Made by a program: the position numbers and the translations under genes. The notes under the pieces are model-generated. The model was not told the origin of the DNA. It saw only the letters and a list, made by a program, of their open reading frames with translations, and searched no databases. A stretch of DNA of 64,000 nucleotides from Aquanectria penicillioides (Eukaryota; Ascomycota; Sordariomycetes; Hypocreales; Nectriaceae), in the NCBI GenBank assembly GCA_003415625.1, contig PYIU01000006.1:1736001-1800000 (forward strand), given 5' to 3'. Numbering within the stretch: the first letter of the stretch is position 1; the number at the start of each line of letters is the position of its first letter. Positions 1-10,546 of this stretch are shown piece by piece.

Positions 1-454
1 ACTTACTCATTCGCTCCTCCTCTCCCACTTTGCCTTGGCCTTGCCTTGCCTTGCCTTGCTTTGCTGCTCAGCGTCCAGCCCAACCAACATACCAATTCCA
101 ACAACTGCTTCTACTCTAGCAAACACAACCCCATTCGTCCCTCCCCATTCTATTCACCCTCTCATCCACCATTCCTTCAACCCACCCACCCATCCATCTG
201 TCCGTCCTTTCTCCTCCCATCCTCTCTCTTATCCTCTCATCCTCTCATCCTCCTCCTCCATTCCTCCTTCTCAACATCTGTCCTGCCGACCGCCATGACG
301 TCGTCCTAGAGGGGGAGCCAGAGAGAAAGAGAGTGAGACACACCACTCCTTCCTCTGTCCATCGGTCCCCTAAGCGGACGCTTTCTTCCTCCCGCATCTC
401 TATCCACGACGAATACGTTTTCCGGTCCTTCGGTTGCCCCCCTCCTCGTCCAAC

Positions 455-462
<8 letters not shown>

Positions 463-490
<28 letters not shown>

Positions 491-491
491 C
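463..491. repeat. (CA)n microsatellite in HET gene leader
   Basis: An uninterrupted run of AC dinucleotides preceded by two ACAT units. It lies about 50 bases upstream of the ATG at 542 chosen for the HET-domain gene. An in-frame ATG at 434 reads through it as alternating His and Thr, which is one reason to prefer the downstream start. Confidence 0.95.
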
Positions 492-541
492 CGTCTCGAC
501 CAACACCTGACCTCCGATCCGTCGCCGAGGACCCCGAGGAG

Positions 542-2826
542 ATGAGCCAGAATGACCGCGCCGTGGCAACGGCCACTGCAAGGTCCGCCCCGCGTGTCAA
601 CGGCATGAAGAAGTTCTCCAAGTTGTTCGCCTTTACGCGACTTTCTTCCCGCGGCCGCCAAGACAGCCCGGATTGGGAAGCCGCCGTCGTCTCAAATCGA
701 GAGTCGTCGCCCGACCTCCACCAACTGTCATCGCGCCGCCGTCGCGGCGAGAACGAGCGCAAGAAACCTGCCCGCAATGGCCTCACCCGTCTCGTCGTCG
801 ATGACGACAACCAACCGTGTCCTATTTGCGCGACCATCGACTTCCCCCGCCTGCTCAACTGGCGCCCAGGCCAGCCCCGACCGTGGATCCCCCTCGCCCA
901 TACCCTCGCCGAGGATTCTGCCTGCCCCTACTGCATCTTCTTCCAGGCTCTTGTTGGCGCCGAGCCCGACCTCACACGCAAGTTTACGCCTTACCTGCGC
1001 ATCCGCCAGGCATTCGAGCGCCTCGGTGTGGGAGAGAAACACGAACTTGGCGGAGCGGTGCTGCTCGAGGTCACTACAAAAAGCAAGGCACTACCTTGGG
1101 GTTACATTGTACGCCTTGTGGAGGGCGCCGATGATCTGGCAGGGTATCGAGAGTCGACGCCTGCAATTCGCGGGAGGGTCATCCCACCCAAGCTCGATCC
1201 TGCGCTTCCCCGTACCTGGATCGATTTTTGCATGACCAATCACGCCAAGGAGTGCGCATCGCCGGGTCGCCCGATCCGTGGTTTGAAGTTGGTCGACTGC
1301 CGCGAGAAGGAGGTGGTGTTTGTGGATGATCTCAATGCCGAGGCTGTCGAGTACGTTACCCTCAGCTACGTCCGGGGCAGCGCAGACGAACTTCCCGCGC
1401 CCAATGGTACCATGCCCGCCGTCCTCCCGCGGAGCTGCCGCCCCTGCTGGCTGATGCCATGACCGTTACTCGATCGCTGGGCTTCCGATATCTCTGGGTG
1501 GATCAGTACTGCTTCCCACAGTACAATGGACACGAGCGCCAGCGGCAATTGGACAAGATGGGCGACATCTACGAGCGGTCCGCCCTGACCCTGATCATCG
1601 CCGCCGGCGAGGGAGTCTCCGACGGCATCCCAGGATTAAGTGTTCCTCGCGAGGAACAGCTCTCGCTCCAGACCGATGCTGGACATTTCACCACCTCTCT
1701 CACCCGACCCGACGTCGAAGTTGCTAGCTCGAAATGGGCCTCTCGCGGGTGGACCTACCAGGAGGGCCTCCTCTCGCGGAGACGCCTCGTCTTCACCCCT
1801 TCGCAGACCTATTTCCAGTGCCAACACCTCCACTGCCACGAAACCATTTCCTACCCTCTCCAAACGAAACCTTCTATCAATCTCGGCCGCGTATTTCCAC
1901 TCACCGGCGCAGGAATCCAGACTAAGGACTTCAAGTCTCACGTAAACGGATACATGAGCCGCGAATTCACCTATCCCCAAGATCGCCTGGATGCCTTCAG
2001 AGGTATTTTGGACCGCTACGCGCACATGGACCCCTGCGTGGACAACTTGCTGGGCCTTCCTCTATACCACCCTCGAGAATTCAAAGACGTAAACTCCGTC
2101 TCCAGAACCGACCGCCTCGCCGTTGCCTTGGGATGGAAGCACGAACACGTGGGTGAAGCCGACCCCTTGGCGCACTCAATGTATCTCCACGGACCGTTCC
2201 CCTCATGGACTTGGTTGGCTTGGAAATTACGACCTGATTATCCTGGCCACACGCCCTCCTTCAACATCTTCGAAGTCGGCGACGAAGTCTCCCTCATCGA
2301 TAACGTTACCGCCTCACCCACGCTCGAAATATTGGTTGGCTGCAAAGACCTCTCGGTGCTTTCCTGGGAGGATGAGGGCGACACCATTGCTGCCATGGCG
2401 ACGTCTATCAAATTCATCCGCCTGCGGTCCCACTGCTTCGACATCCGACTCAACAAAGACGCCAATGGTGACATTTCCCTTTGCGACCTCGACCTCCGCG
2501 ATCCCTATCCCGCCGCACTCTCATCCCTCCTTCTCCGCGCCGGATATAGCGACCCTGATGCCGAGGTACCGCCGGGAGACCACGACCTTATTGGCATTTT
2601 CCTAGCTGGCCGCGATTGGAGGACGGACGAGTCATTTGAGTCAGCTAGTGTTCTTATTTGCGGCCGCCGCAATTGGGTAGCTGACGGCGAGCTTGTGCGC
2701 CTTGGTACTCTCGAGGTCGGTCAAGGCGGCTTGCTCGGAGTTGATGACCAGAGTGCCGTGGTCAAGGGGATGCTTAACGACGAAAGAAGACTGGATGTTC
2801 AAGTGCGGGAACTTGACATTTACTAA
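542..2826 (+). CDS. HET-domain (heterokaryon incompatibility) protein, frame broken
   Basis: HET-domain proteins of filamentous fungi act in allorecognition and programmed cell death between unlike strains. Seen: a Cys pair with CPICATIDF near residue 97 and a second pair in ACPYCIF, then the start of the HET domain at LSYVRG (residues 274-279). The domain continues in another frame with GFRYLWVDQYCF, DKMGDIYERSALTLIIAAG and a WASRGWTYQEGLLSRR block. The first frame stops at 1462 and the rest is open in a second frame to 2826. The switch fits one missing base near 1428, in a GC-rich CCCGCGG run. No GT-AG intron of reasonable size bridges it. The family motif is normally LSYxWG; here the Trp is Arg (CGG at 1373). 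With one base added the length would be about 761 residues, normal for the family. I chose ATG 542 because the in-frame ATG at 434 only adds a His-Thr repeat leader. It is either a decayed allele or a sequencing error. Confidence 0.8.
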
Positions 2827-3231
2827 CAGCTCTCTTATTCACATCACATATGAAACCATATGAAACTAAACACATACTCATGCATATATGTATCTTCTCA
2901 TGTCCATGTACGTTTTAACTATACATACATAATAATCCTCGGATAGACTAGGGATGGGGTTAAGGGGAGAAACGGACCTGATGAACGAACCGAACGAATT
3001 TGGACGGACAGAACGGATGGATGGTGCGGGTGTTTGCATCTCTTTCTTTTTTCTTTTTTGGGAGGGAGGTCTTTGGCTTGACTTTCCCTAGATACCATGT
3101 ACCATAGCATATGTGGGCAGCATTCTACGGCATTAGAATTTCAATTTGTTGACCATTTTCGGCTAACGTATCTTTCCCAATATGGTTTGCCTTGTCTATC
3201 TCGTATGCGTCTGATAGGGTGACATGATTGC

Positions 3232-3277
<46 letters not shown>

Positions 3278-3458
3278 TATCATCATTATCATCATTATCA
3301 TGAAGGGACTAGCCCTGACTTGTGTTCCGGAAAGAGATGAACCGTTGTGGAGGCAAGCATTCCCAAAGGCAGTATTACGCATCCCTTAAATATTCCTAAC
3401 CCCGTTATCCGTCCTTCAAGCTCTATAACCCTCCTCGCAACTCGTCATCATTCGCCTC
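2827..3458. other. Intergenic region between convergent genes
   Basis: The shared 3' side of the HET gene and the hydrolase gene. It contains several TACATA/ATGTAT stretches suited to 3'-end formation (about 2880-2935) and a hexanucleotide repeat. No gene was seen. Confidence 0.7.
3233..3302. repeat. (TCGTCA)n / (ATCATT)n simple repeat
   Basis: About eight near-perfect GTCATC hexamers grade into TTATCATCA units. The tract lies in the 3' flank shared by the HET and hydrolase genes. Confidence 0.9.
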
Positions 3459-6144
3459 TCACAGATCGTCCATCTCCAGAATCGCTCTCCGGGTCATATC
3501 CTCCTGCACCCACCGCACGATGCGGCTCCCCACGTCGCCCACGAGCCGCTCGTAGTGAGCACCGGGGATGAAGAGCCCGCAATGCGCGCCTACTTCGTCG
3601 ACGTCGGCCATGAAGACCTCGACCCACGTGCGGTCGCGCTCGTAGCCTCCGGTCACGGTGGGGGCCGGGTCCGGGAGGTTGCAGAACTGGCGGAGCTTGC
3701 GGGGCTTGGCGGAGCCGGCCTCGGCGGTGGAGGAGGAGGAGGAGGAGGAGGCGGCTGCGGCGGTTGACGAGCTCGAGGACAGCAAGGACGGGTTGGACTC
3801 GTACGACGGGACGGACGGGTTGCCCATCTCGCGCAGCTTCTCCCTCTCCAGGCGCTGAGCCTCCTTTTCGAGTCGACGCTGCTCTCTCTGGGCCTCCTTC
3901 TCCTTGCGCTCGATCTCCTTTCGAGCCTCCTTCTCTTGGCGTTCGACTTCCTTGCGCGCCTCCCTTTCTTGGCGTTCGACTTCTTTCCGGGCTTCTTTGC
4001 CCTCTCGCACTGCCCCCTTGCGAGCCTCCTTCTCCTGCTTGTCCAGCTCCTTTTGCGCCTTCTTGCGCCGCTTCTCGACAATCTTCTCGCGCTCGTGGAC
4101 CGCCTTGGCGCGATCCTTGACGGCCTGGTCGTAGGCTTTCTGGAGGCGCTTCGACTCACGCTCGGCTTGCTTGCGGGCGTCCTTGTCGGTGTAAAGGTCT
4201 AGATCCGGGAGCTCTGGCGGAGTGGGCTCGTCTGGGACGGGCGGGAGGTCGAGCTCGAAGTCCTGGTCAGTCGAAGGGCGTGTGTGCAATGTGTTTGAGT
4301 CCCGGGATTCGGAGGGGCTGATGGGAGATTCCTCTTCGATTGGAGTTGGGTCAATGACTTGCATGGATAGGCGGTTTAGGTCGGAAGAGACCGAGACGGC
4401 GTCCGAGTCTTGGGTTGGATGTAGCTCGGGGGATTTGGTCTTGGGGACAGCATAGGGTGTTGAGCTGGAGGCCGGAGACTTGGATTTTACATCGTGGTCT
4501 TCGATAGAGATGCTAGGCCTGGAGTTGTCGATGCTCTCTTTGAGCAAATCTTTCTCGTTCTGACCTGCCATTGATAGAGAAGACCCCGTTTCCAAAGGAG
4601 GCTTTTCTTGTGTGGCCTTGTCCTCATTTGGTGTATTGCCTTCCACCCTTTCGCTCTGTGTAAGAGCAACTTCTACCTCAGATTCCGCCCTTGTGTCTAT
4701 AATTTCAACTGTTTCCGACATGGGGGTTCCGGCCTTGGGGGTCTTGGGCACACCGGTACACATAGTGTAGTAGTTGATGAATCGTACTCTCGTCCTCGGT
4801 CCCATTGGAACCTCACCAGGTCCAAACGACGATTGCAGCTCGTTGACATCTTCAAGCGCACGGAGACGACAGTACCTGGATTCTAGGCCACTTTGATCGG
4901 CGAGCACTCCTCCAAACTCGAGATAAGACATGGCATGTCTGGTGGCTGCAGAGAAGAGATTCTCGGAGCGATACTTGTTAGCGAAGTGCAACATGCGTCG
5001 AACAAATGGTTGCTCTCGGATACCAGCATCGTTGAAGAAGGGCGGGTTGAAGTATGGATCTGTAGGGGCAAAGGCCGACTGTGTAGACATGGAGGATGAA
5101 GAGATACTTGGTGCTGACCCAGCATTGGAAGGTTGATAGGGAGTGAGATGAACGGAGGAGGTCCCCGGGGTAGTAGCAGAGGTCTCAAAGCCACCGTTGA
5201 CCTCGAGGTTGTAAATGCTGCTACCGTCCGGGATCGAGTCTGAAGTCTGAGGAGAAGGCCTGAAGAGACTCGAAATGCCAGACACAATGATACCCGGGTG
5301 AAGACCGAGGAAAGGGCAGTCAAGGGAGACATGCCCGAGAATACGGTGCTTTAGAGAGTTTTGGCCATATGGACTTGCATTTGGCTACGAAGGTGTTAAT
5401 CAAACATGTGTTGGTAGTGGAATATGAAATGTGATCTTTGACTTACCATGAGGATGATGTCTGCAGCTAGAATACCGCCCATCGAATGACCAACGAGGAT
5501 GACATCTGTCGTAGGAGACTCATGGGGCGCTAGCCAACCGCTGAAATTGTCACGGGCAACATCGACGGCTCGATACGTCTTGTAACGCGGGTAGATCTTG
5601 GTGTGGATGACATGGGACTCGCTCAGCATGTCCGTCAAGAGAGCGTGGACATGGGCAGGAAACGAGCGGAACGACTGCTCGTTCCCAAGAAAGCCGTGGA
5701 GATAAATGACAAGGAGGGTGCGGCGGCCCAGAGGATCAGCCGCGAAGGAGGATGAGAGGGACGATGAAGGGGCATAGCCGTAGGTGTCGGAAGAAACTAG
5801 CGACTGGGTGGAGGAGGATCGAGGATCGAGGGGAAGCTTCCGAGGCTCAATGCTTGAGCGGAGGATCCTTGGGCTGCGCACGGGGAGGGCGATTGAGAAG
5901 CCGAGTGGGAGGGGACTTTCTGGTCAAGTAATTGGGAGGGGATTCGAGGCTGCGGGAGCACCGACGCCGATGAGGGAAGCGGACGGCGCGAAGGAGGTGG
6001 TGGGAGCAAGGACGGAGCTGAGCCCGGAGCCGGGGCCGGAGCCGGAGTCGGCGTCGGGGACAGGGCCGCATACTGGTGTGGGTGCGACAGCTCCTCATAC
6101 GGAGGAGGAGGAGTCGGTGGGGAGGATGGCGGCGGGGATCCCAT
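3459..6144 (-). CDS. Alpha/beta-hydrolase (DUF676/lipase-like) with coiled coil
   Basis: A fungal serine hydrolase of the lipase-like DUF676 type; the substrate is unknown. The catalytic part shows LLVIYLHGFLGNEQSF (oxyanion region), IYPRYKTYRAVDVARDNF and the nucleophile elbow VGHSMGGILAAD. A 62 bp intron (5446-5385, GTAAGT...TTCGTAG) joins this to SLKHRILGHVSLDCPFLG. Downstream are a Ser/Thr-rich linker, a long Lys/Glu/Arg coiled coil (coded by about 3830-4180) and a conserved tail with DEVGAHCGLFIPGAHYERL. The exon from 5384 to 3459 is 642 codons including the stop. Upstream, the hydrolase frame is open only to about 5925 and lacks an ATG. A proline-rich segment starting MGSPPPSSPPTPPPPYEEL at 6144 is typical of this family's N-terminus but lies in another frame, ending at 5797. 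Joining them needs one extra base or an intron I could not identify. Function and domain order are secure; the N-terminus is not. Confidence 0.8.
3890..4035 (-). repeat. 33-bp degenerate tandem repeat in hydrolase coding sequence
   Basis: Three to four units of roughly 33 bases encode the 11-residue pattern ERQE-K/R-EARKEV. They build the central part of the hydrolase's charged coiled coil. The units share the TTGGCGTTCGACTTC core on the + strand and vary mainly at third positions. Confidence 0.75.
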
Positions 6145-6265
6145 GGTAACGGCGAGGGCAGAAGAGTCTCAGAGCGAGAGAAAGAGGAGGCGACGAGGGA
6201 GGCGGGGAGGCGGGGCGAGGATCCTACGCAGCGTCGTCTTCTGAAGCTGGGACGCGGGGGGAGCG

Positions 6266-6299
6266 GGAGAGGGGAGAGGGGAGAGGGGAGAGGGGAGAG
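6266..6299. repeat. GAGAGGG tandem repeat
   Basis: About four to five copies of a purine heptamer GAGAGGG on the + strand. The tract lies just upstream of the hydrolase's probable start at 6144. Confidence 0.85.
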
Positions 6300-7177
6300 A
6301 CAGAAGCAAGCTCGACGCTCTCGTCACTCACTATCTGGGCCAAGGCGATGGGATGTGAAATGGTCGAAGGTGAGGTGTCGCACGTGGGGTCGACAGTAGT
6401 ACGATTTGCTCAACAAGGAAACCAACCAGGCTCAACGGCCAGGGCAGAGGCGTGGGCAGAGGCGTAGGCAGAGTAGCATCCGCCCTGGTTGTGCAGCCTG
6501 CGAGATATCGTGTGCTGCGCAGAGCCAGCCACAACGACCATCTCGGCAGTGAAACAGAACAGAAATGCGGACCACGTTGTTGGCGGCGCTGCTGTTGAGA
6601 GGGGCCCTGGATCCGTCCTGCGCCCTGTGCTTCTGCGTCTTGCGTCTTGCGTCTGCGAATCGCGAATCTTGCCAGTGATGAGTTGAGTGGGTGAGTACAG
6701 AAGCAGGCCTGCCCTCGTCTGCGCCGGCGAATTTGCTTTGGATGGATCGATGAATGGCCGTTGAACCCCACCTGGATGGTTCGACTGCACAACTCGACGG
6801 TCCGAGGCGGCGATTTCTAGTTGGTCCGTTTGGCTCGGACTGACTTGACGCCTTTTCGAAAAGCAAAAGATCTGGCTCAGGGCTGCATATTTCCCATGTT
6901 TTGTTTCGTCGAGGGGGGGGGGCGGCTGAGCAAATCAAGACGATACACGGCTCATCTAACATGGACACTATCATTTTGGCCACCACCTCGTCAGGCGAAA
7001 CGCGCCCACCCACTTCCAACCTCCAAACCTTCACTATAGCCGCTGAGCCACAGCGTGCACCGCCGTCAGTGGCCAGTCTGGAGATAATTAACCAGGGCTT
7101 CCATTCTTCGAGAGGCGACTGTCAGGAGAGACACGCATAATCACACACGCAGCCGCATTGAAAGAAGAGAAGATGGC

Positions 7178-7238
7178 GAGTGAGTGAGTGAGTGAGTGAG
7201 TGGATGAGAGAGAGCAAAAGAGAGAGAGAGAGAGAGAT
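7178..7238. repeat. (GTGA)n followed by (GA)n
   Basis: About six GTGA units, then a short spacer, then a GA run of about 18 bases. Confidence 0.85.
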
Positions 7239-8002
7239 ATGGGTACAGAGGGGATGAGAGACTGTCAACCCATCTGGCACATCCAACTCAATTTGTGTGG
7301 GTGCCGCCACAACAAAGCCTCAATCCTACCAGTGCATCAACTATCCATGATTGGAAGGAGCCGATATGAAGAGGTTGCAGCTGTGCGCGAACTACTTTAT
7401 TAAGATTGTCTTTTGTGAAAAGGACTTCTGGCGACGCGGCGCATCTCATGATGGGGTCTGATTCCTTCGCCCCCCCTTTTGCTCCTGCGCTTTCCGCGTC
7501 TCTGAATGTAAAAAACCACGCGCACCCTGATCCTGGATGAAGGAGCAAAAAAAAAAAAAAAAAGATTGGCGAGATTATTGATAATAGCAGACTGATATTC
7601 ATGATGGAGATGCAAGACTGGAGTTTAAAAAAGAATAGTGGTGCAATACCGCGTTAAGCTCGTCTGTTTCCAGGCAACCTTGGTTCTTGGCCCGTACATA
7701 GATAGGTAGGTACTTGGCATAGAAGCACTAGAGAGATTCCCTGGTCGATCGAGCTAACGCCCGTTGCGACTCACTGCGACCGTGGGAGGGCCTAATTTCT
7801 GATCCTGCGTCATAAGTCTTTCGATATCGATCCAGATCCATCGCGATTGTAACACTGTAGCCGTGCAAGACACGATGATGCTACCCTGCTCCGCCGTATG
7901 GCTTCGACAGCGGACCAGAGACGACGCAGTCTTTGCCCTGGCCCAAAAAAGCATCCTTTTGCTCTTTTGGCGAGCACTTCACTACCACCTAAGCCGTATA
8001 AT

Positions 8003-8038
8003 CACACACACACACACACACATACATACATACACACA
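8003..8038. repeat. (CA)n/(CATA)n microsatellite
   Basis: A CA run followed by three CATA units and a short CA tail, in a gene-free region. Confidence 0.9.
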
Positions 8039-9814
8039 GTCAGGTTTTATGTGTGATCTCGGTCGTACCCAGTTTCAGGTTTTCTTTGGCCCAACCCAGC
8101 CAGTCTTGCTTCTCTCACCGAACCGCGGCAACGGTGAGCCGAATCACACACGTAAACCACTTAGCGGATACCAACAAGACAAGCAACGAAACGGGCCTCA
8201 CACATACATACCTGGGTACCACGACGACCGCGACGCACACGACTGACATATAAAAAAAGAAAAAAAAAAGAAAAAAAAAGGGGGGAGTCAAGCTCCGGCA
8301 ATAGAGCAACAGACCTGACCAAACTGGTTCTTGGCAGCCCAAAAGTTATCCCACAGACACACCTGAATGGACTGATGGGTTCTCCTTTGGGCCAAAGACA
8401 CCCATGCCTTCGTCCTCCTCGAGGGTTCACAGCCCCGGATCCCAACCTCGACTGCGTCACGAACCCCCAGAACGGAGCGTCGCTCTCTGAATTCTCCGTC
8501 CCACTTCGGTAGCCAGGCCGATGCCTCCTGTCGCCTGCAAACCATGTCGGCTATTTTCTACAGTGGTACGCATGCCATTGGCAAGGCTCTGCACGAGGAC
8601 GACGACGGTTCCTCCCCCCTCCTCGTGGACCGTGGCGTTCCCTTTTTGCTGCTTCCAGGGCATGGGGCAATACGGGCCACAGGCTGGAACTGGACAGCCC
8701 ACCCGGAGGCTTGCGCAGAAGCAACGTTTGTCGGGGAGCAGGGAAATTGGCCAGGTGGGTGGGTAGCAGTTCTGGGTTCGTTGATGCTCGGGTTTTCTGC
8801 GCGTGCAACGAAACGGAACGGAATAGAACTGATCAGGACAGAGCAGAGCCTGGGGTTCCTTGCAGAGTTCGAGAAAGGAGAGGAGATTCTAGCCGCTCTG
8901 ATTGCCCGGCTGATTGATTGGGTGGCGGACCCAGCTGGGCCAATTGCGAAGCGCTCGTCAGCCTGTGATACGGTGATAGTTACCTTCTACAGTGGCAATC
9001 CTAGTACGGACGTAACTGGAACGAATTCGGCCACCCTTGTTTTGCCTCCAGTCGTTGTAGGCAGTTCGACGGCGAATTCCATAAACAGGGGAGCAAATAT
9101 AGTGAGAAAGCCCCAAAACACCCCTGCAAAGACATGAGGAAAAAAATTTCAGTTATCCGTCGATTTTTACATATTGGTGTTCCAGTTACCACATAGTAGG
9201 ATTACTACTGTATCCGCAGCACATGGTAACTCTACGTGCAGTTGGTAATCGACACTGGGGATGGCACGGACGAAGGCGAATGGGAAGCCTAACCCAGAGA
9301 TGAGATTGCCAACTACCTAGCCTCCTCAATGGCCAACCTCAATAGCCAGCCTGGTTGGATGAGATGGGATGGGCGGCGGATGTCACTGGGGGCCGAAACG
9401 AGCCTTAGGCGCGGCGTTGTGGCAGTCGATAGCTGACGACAGAGTCTGTACCTGCATTGGGCTATCGGCAGTCCAGGATGCCCATGGAACCACGGTTACA
9501 TCGGGGAATAGGAGACGACAGTTCCCTCCCCCTCCCCCTTCCACCCTCTTCTCTCCGGATGATCCCCCTCTGTCTTTCCTTTCTCCGAGCAGGGTCTTTC
9601 TTTGTGCCTCAACTTAGATGCCGGCGAACACGACTCTTTGCATTCCCCAACCTGAGCTCACAGCTTAAACATGCACTCGATCGGGAGAGGCGCGTACAGG
9701 GCATTGCTTTTGTGAGGGATTCACACTTCAGTGCTTCTGCTCGCACAAATTGAAGACACAAGCGCTCCAGACACTGGACATTTGGTACGTACCCTATCCA
9801 GGCAGGCCAAGCTT

Positions 9815-9835
9815 CCCCCCCCCCCCCCCCCCCCC
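9815..9835. repeat. Poly-C tract (21 bases)
   Basis: An uninterrupted run of cytosines, 21 in the given sequence, in a gene-free region. The exact length is likely to be uncertain in any assembly. Confidence 0.9.
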
Positions 9836-10506
9836 TTCCTCCTTTCCCACTGCACCGAAAAACGAAACACCCGCGCCGTCTACAGGATTCCAAAAATACT
9901 CCAGGCCCGTACCCCAGCCGGTCTAGGGGGGGGCCCGGCGACCCGATTGACCTAAGAAACCGCCCCCCTCCCCGGCGCTGTGCGCTGCCTTGGGCCACCT
10001 GTGATCCGTCCCCTGGCACTATTTGGGCTGGACCTTGCGACTAGCGGAGCCTGGACGACCTTGACCTGCCCGTTTTCCCCATTCTGGTCGTCAACTTGGC
10101 CCGTGTCCCTGTCCTCCTGAAGATGCCTACAACTGCTGTGCTAGTATTCCATCGGGTGGGTGTGACCGGGCCAGAACGTGGGCCGTGGCGCGGGTCTGCC
10201 CCCAGTCCCAAGGGCCTAGAGTCGTCGTCACCCTCATCTCATCTCTTGTGTTTTTTTTTTCTTTTCAATAGAAGACATCTAAAATTCGTCGTCACTGACG
10301 GTGACCATGCATTCAGTGACTCAGTAGCTACTATGAGCGAAATGAGCCATTCTGCAGGCTCCTCGCTTTCTTCGTATTATGTGCCCGCTAGCCTGCGTGC
10401 CACGCCTGGTGATAGATGGGGCACTCTGCTTCTTCTTCTACTTCTGTCACCCTTGTCTTTCGCCTTGTGTCTCTCTTTGTAGGTGCATGTGAGCAAGTAA
10501 GTGAGT

Positions 10507-10546
10507 ACACACATACATACACACATACATACACACATACATACAT
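10507..10546. repeat. ACATAC/ACACATAC microsatellite
   Basis: Alternating ACATACAT and ACAC units over about 40 bases, in a gene-free region. Confidence 0.9.

Noticed and set aside
6432..7034. 200-codon minus-strand ORF
   Set aside because: No recognisable domain, overlaps a G run and other chance ORFs, composition like translated noncoding DNA.
8544..9137. 197-codon plus-strand ORF
   Set aside because: No family resemblance, mixed composition, no supporting intron signals or neighbours; kept only as a note in the gap description.
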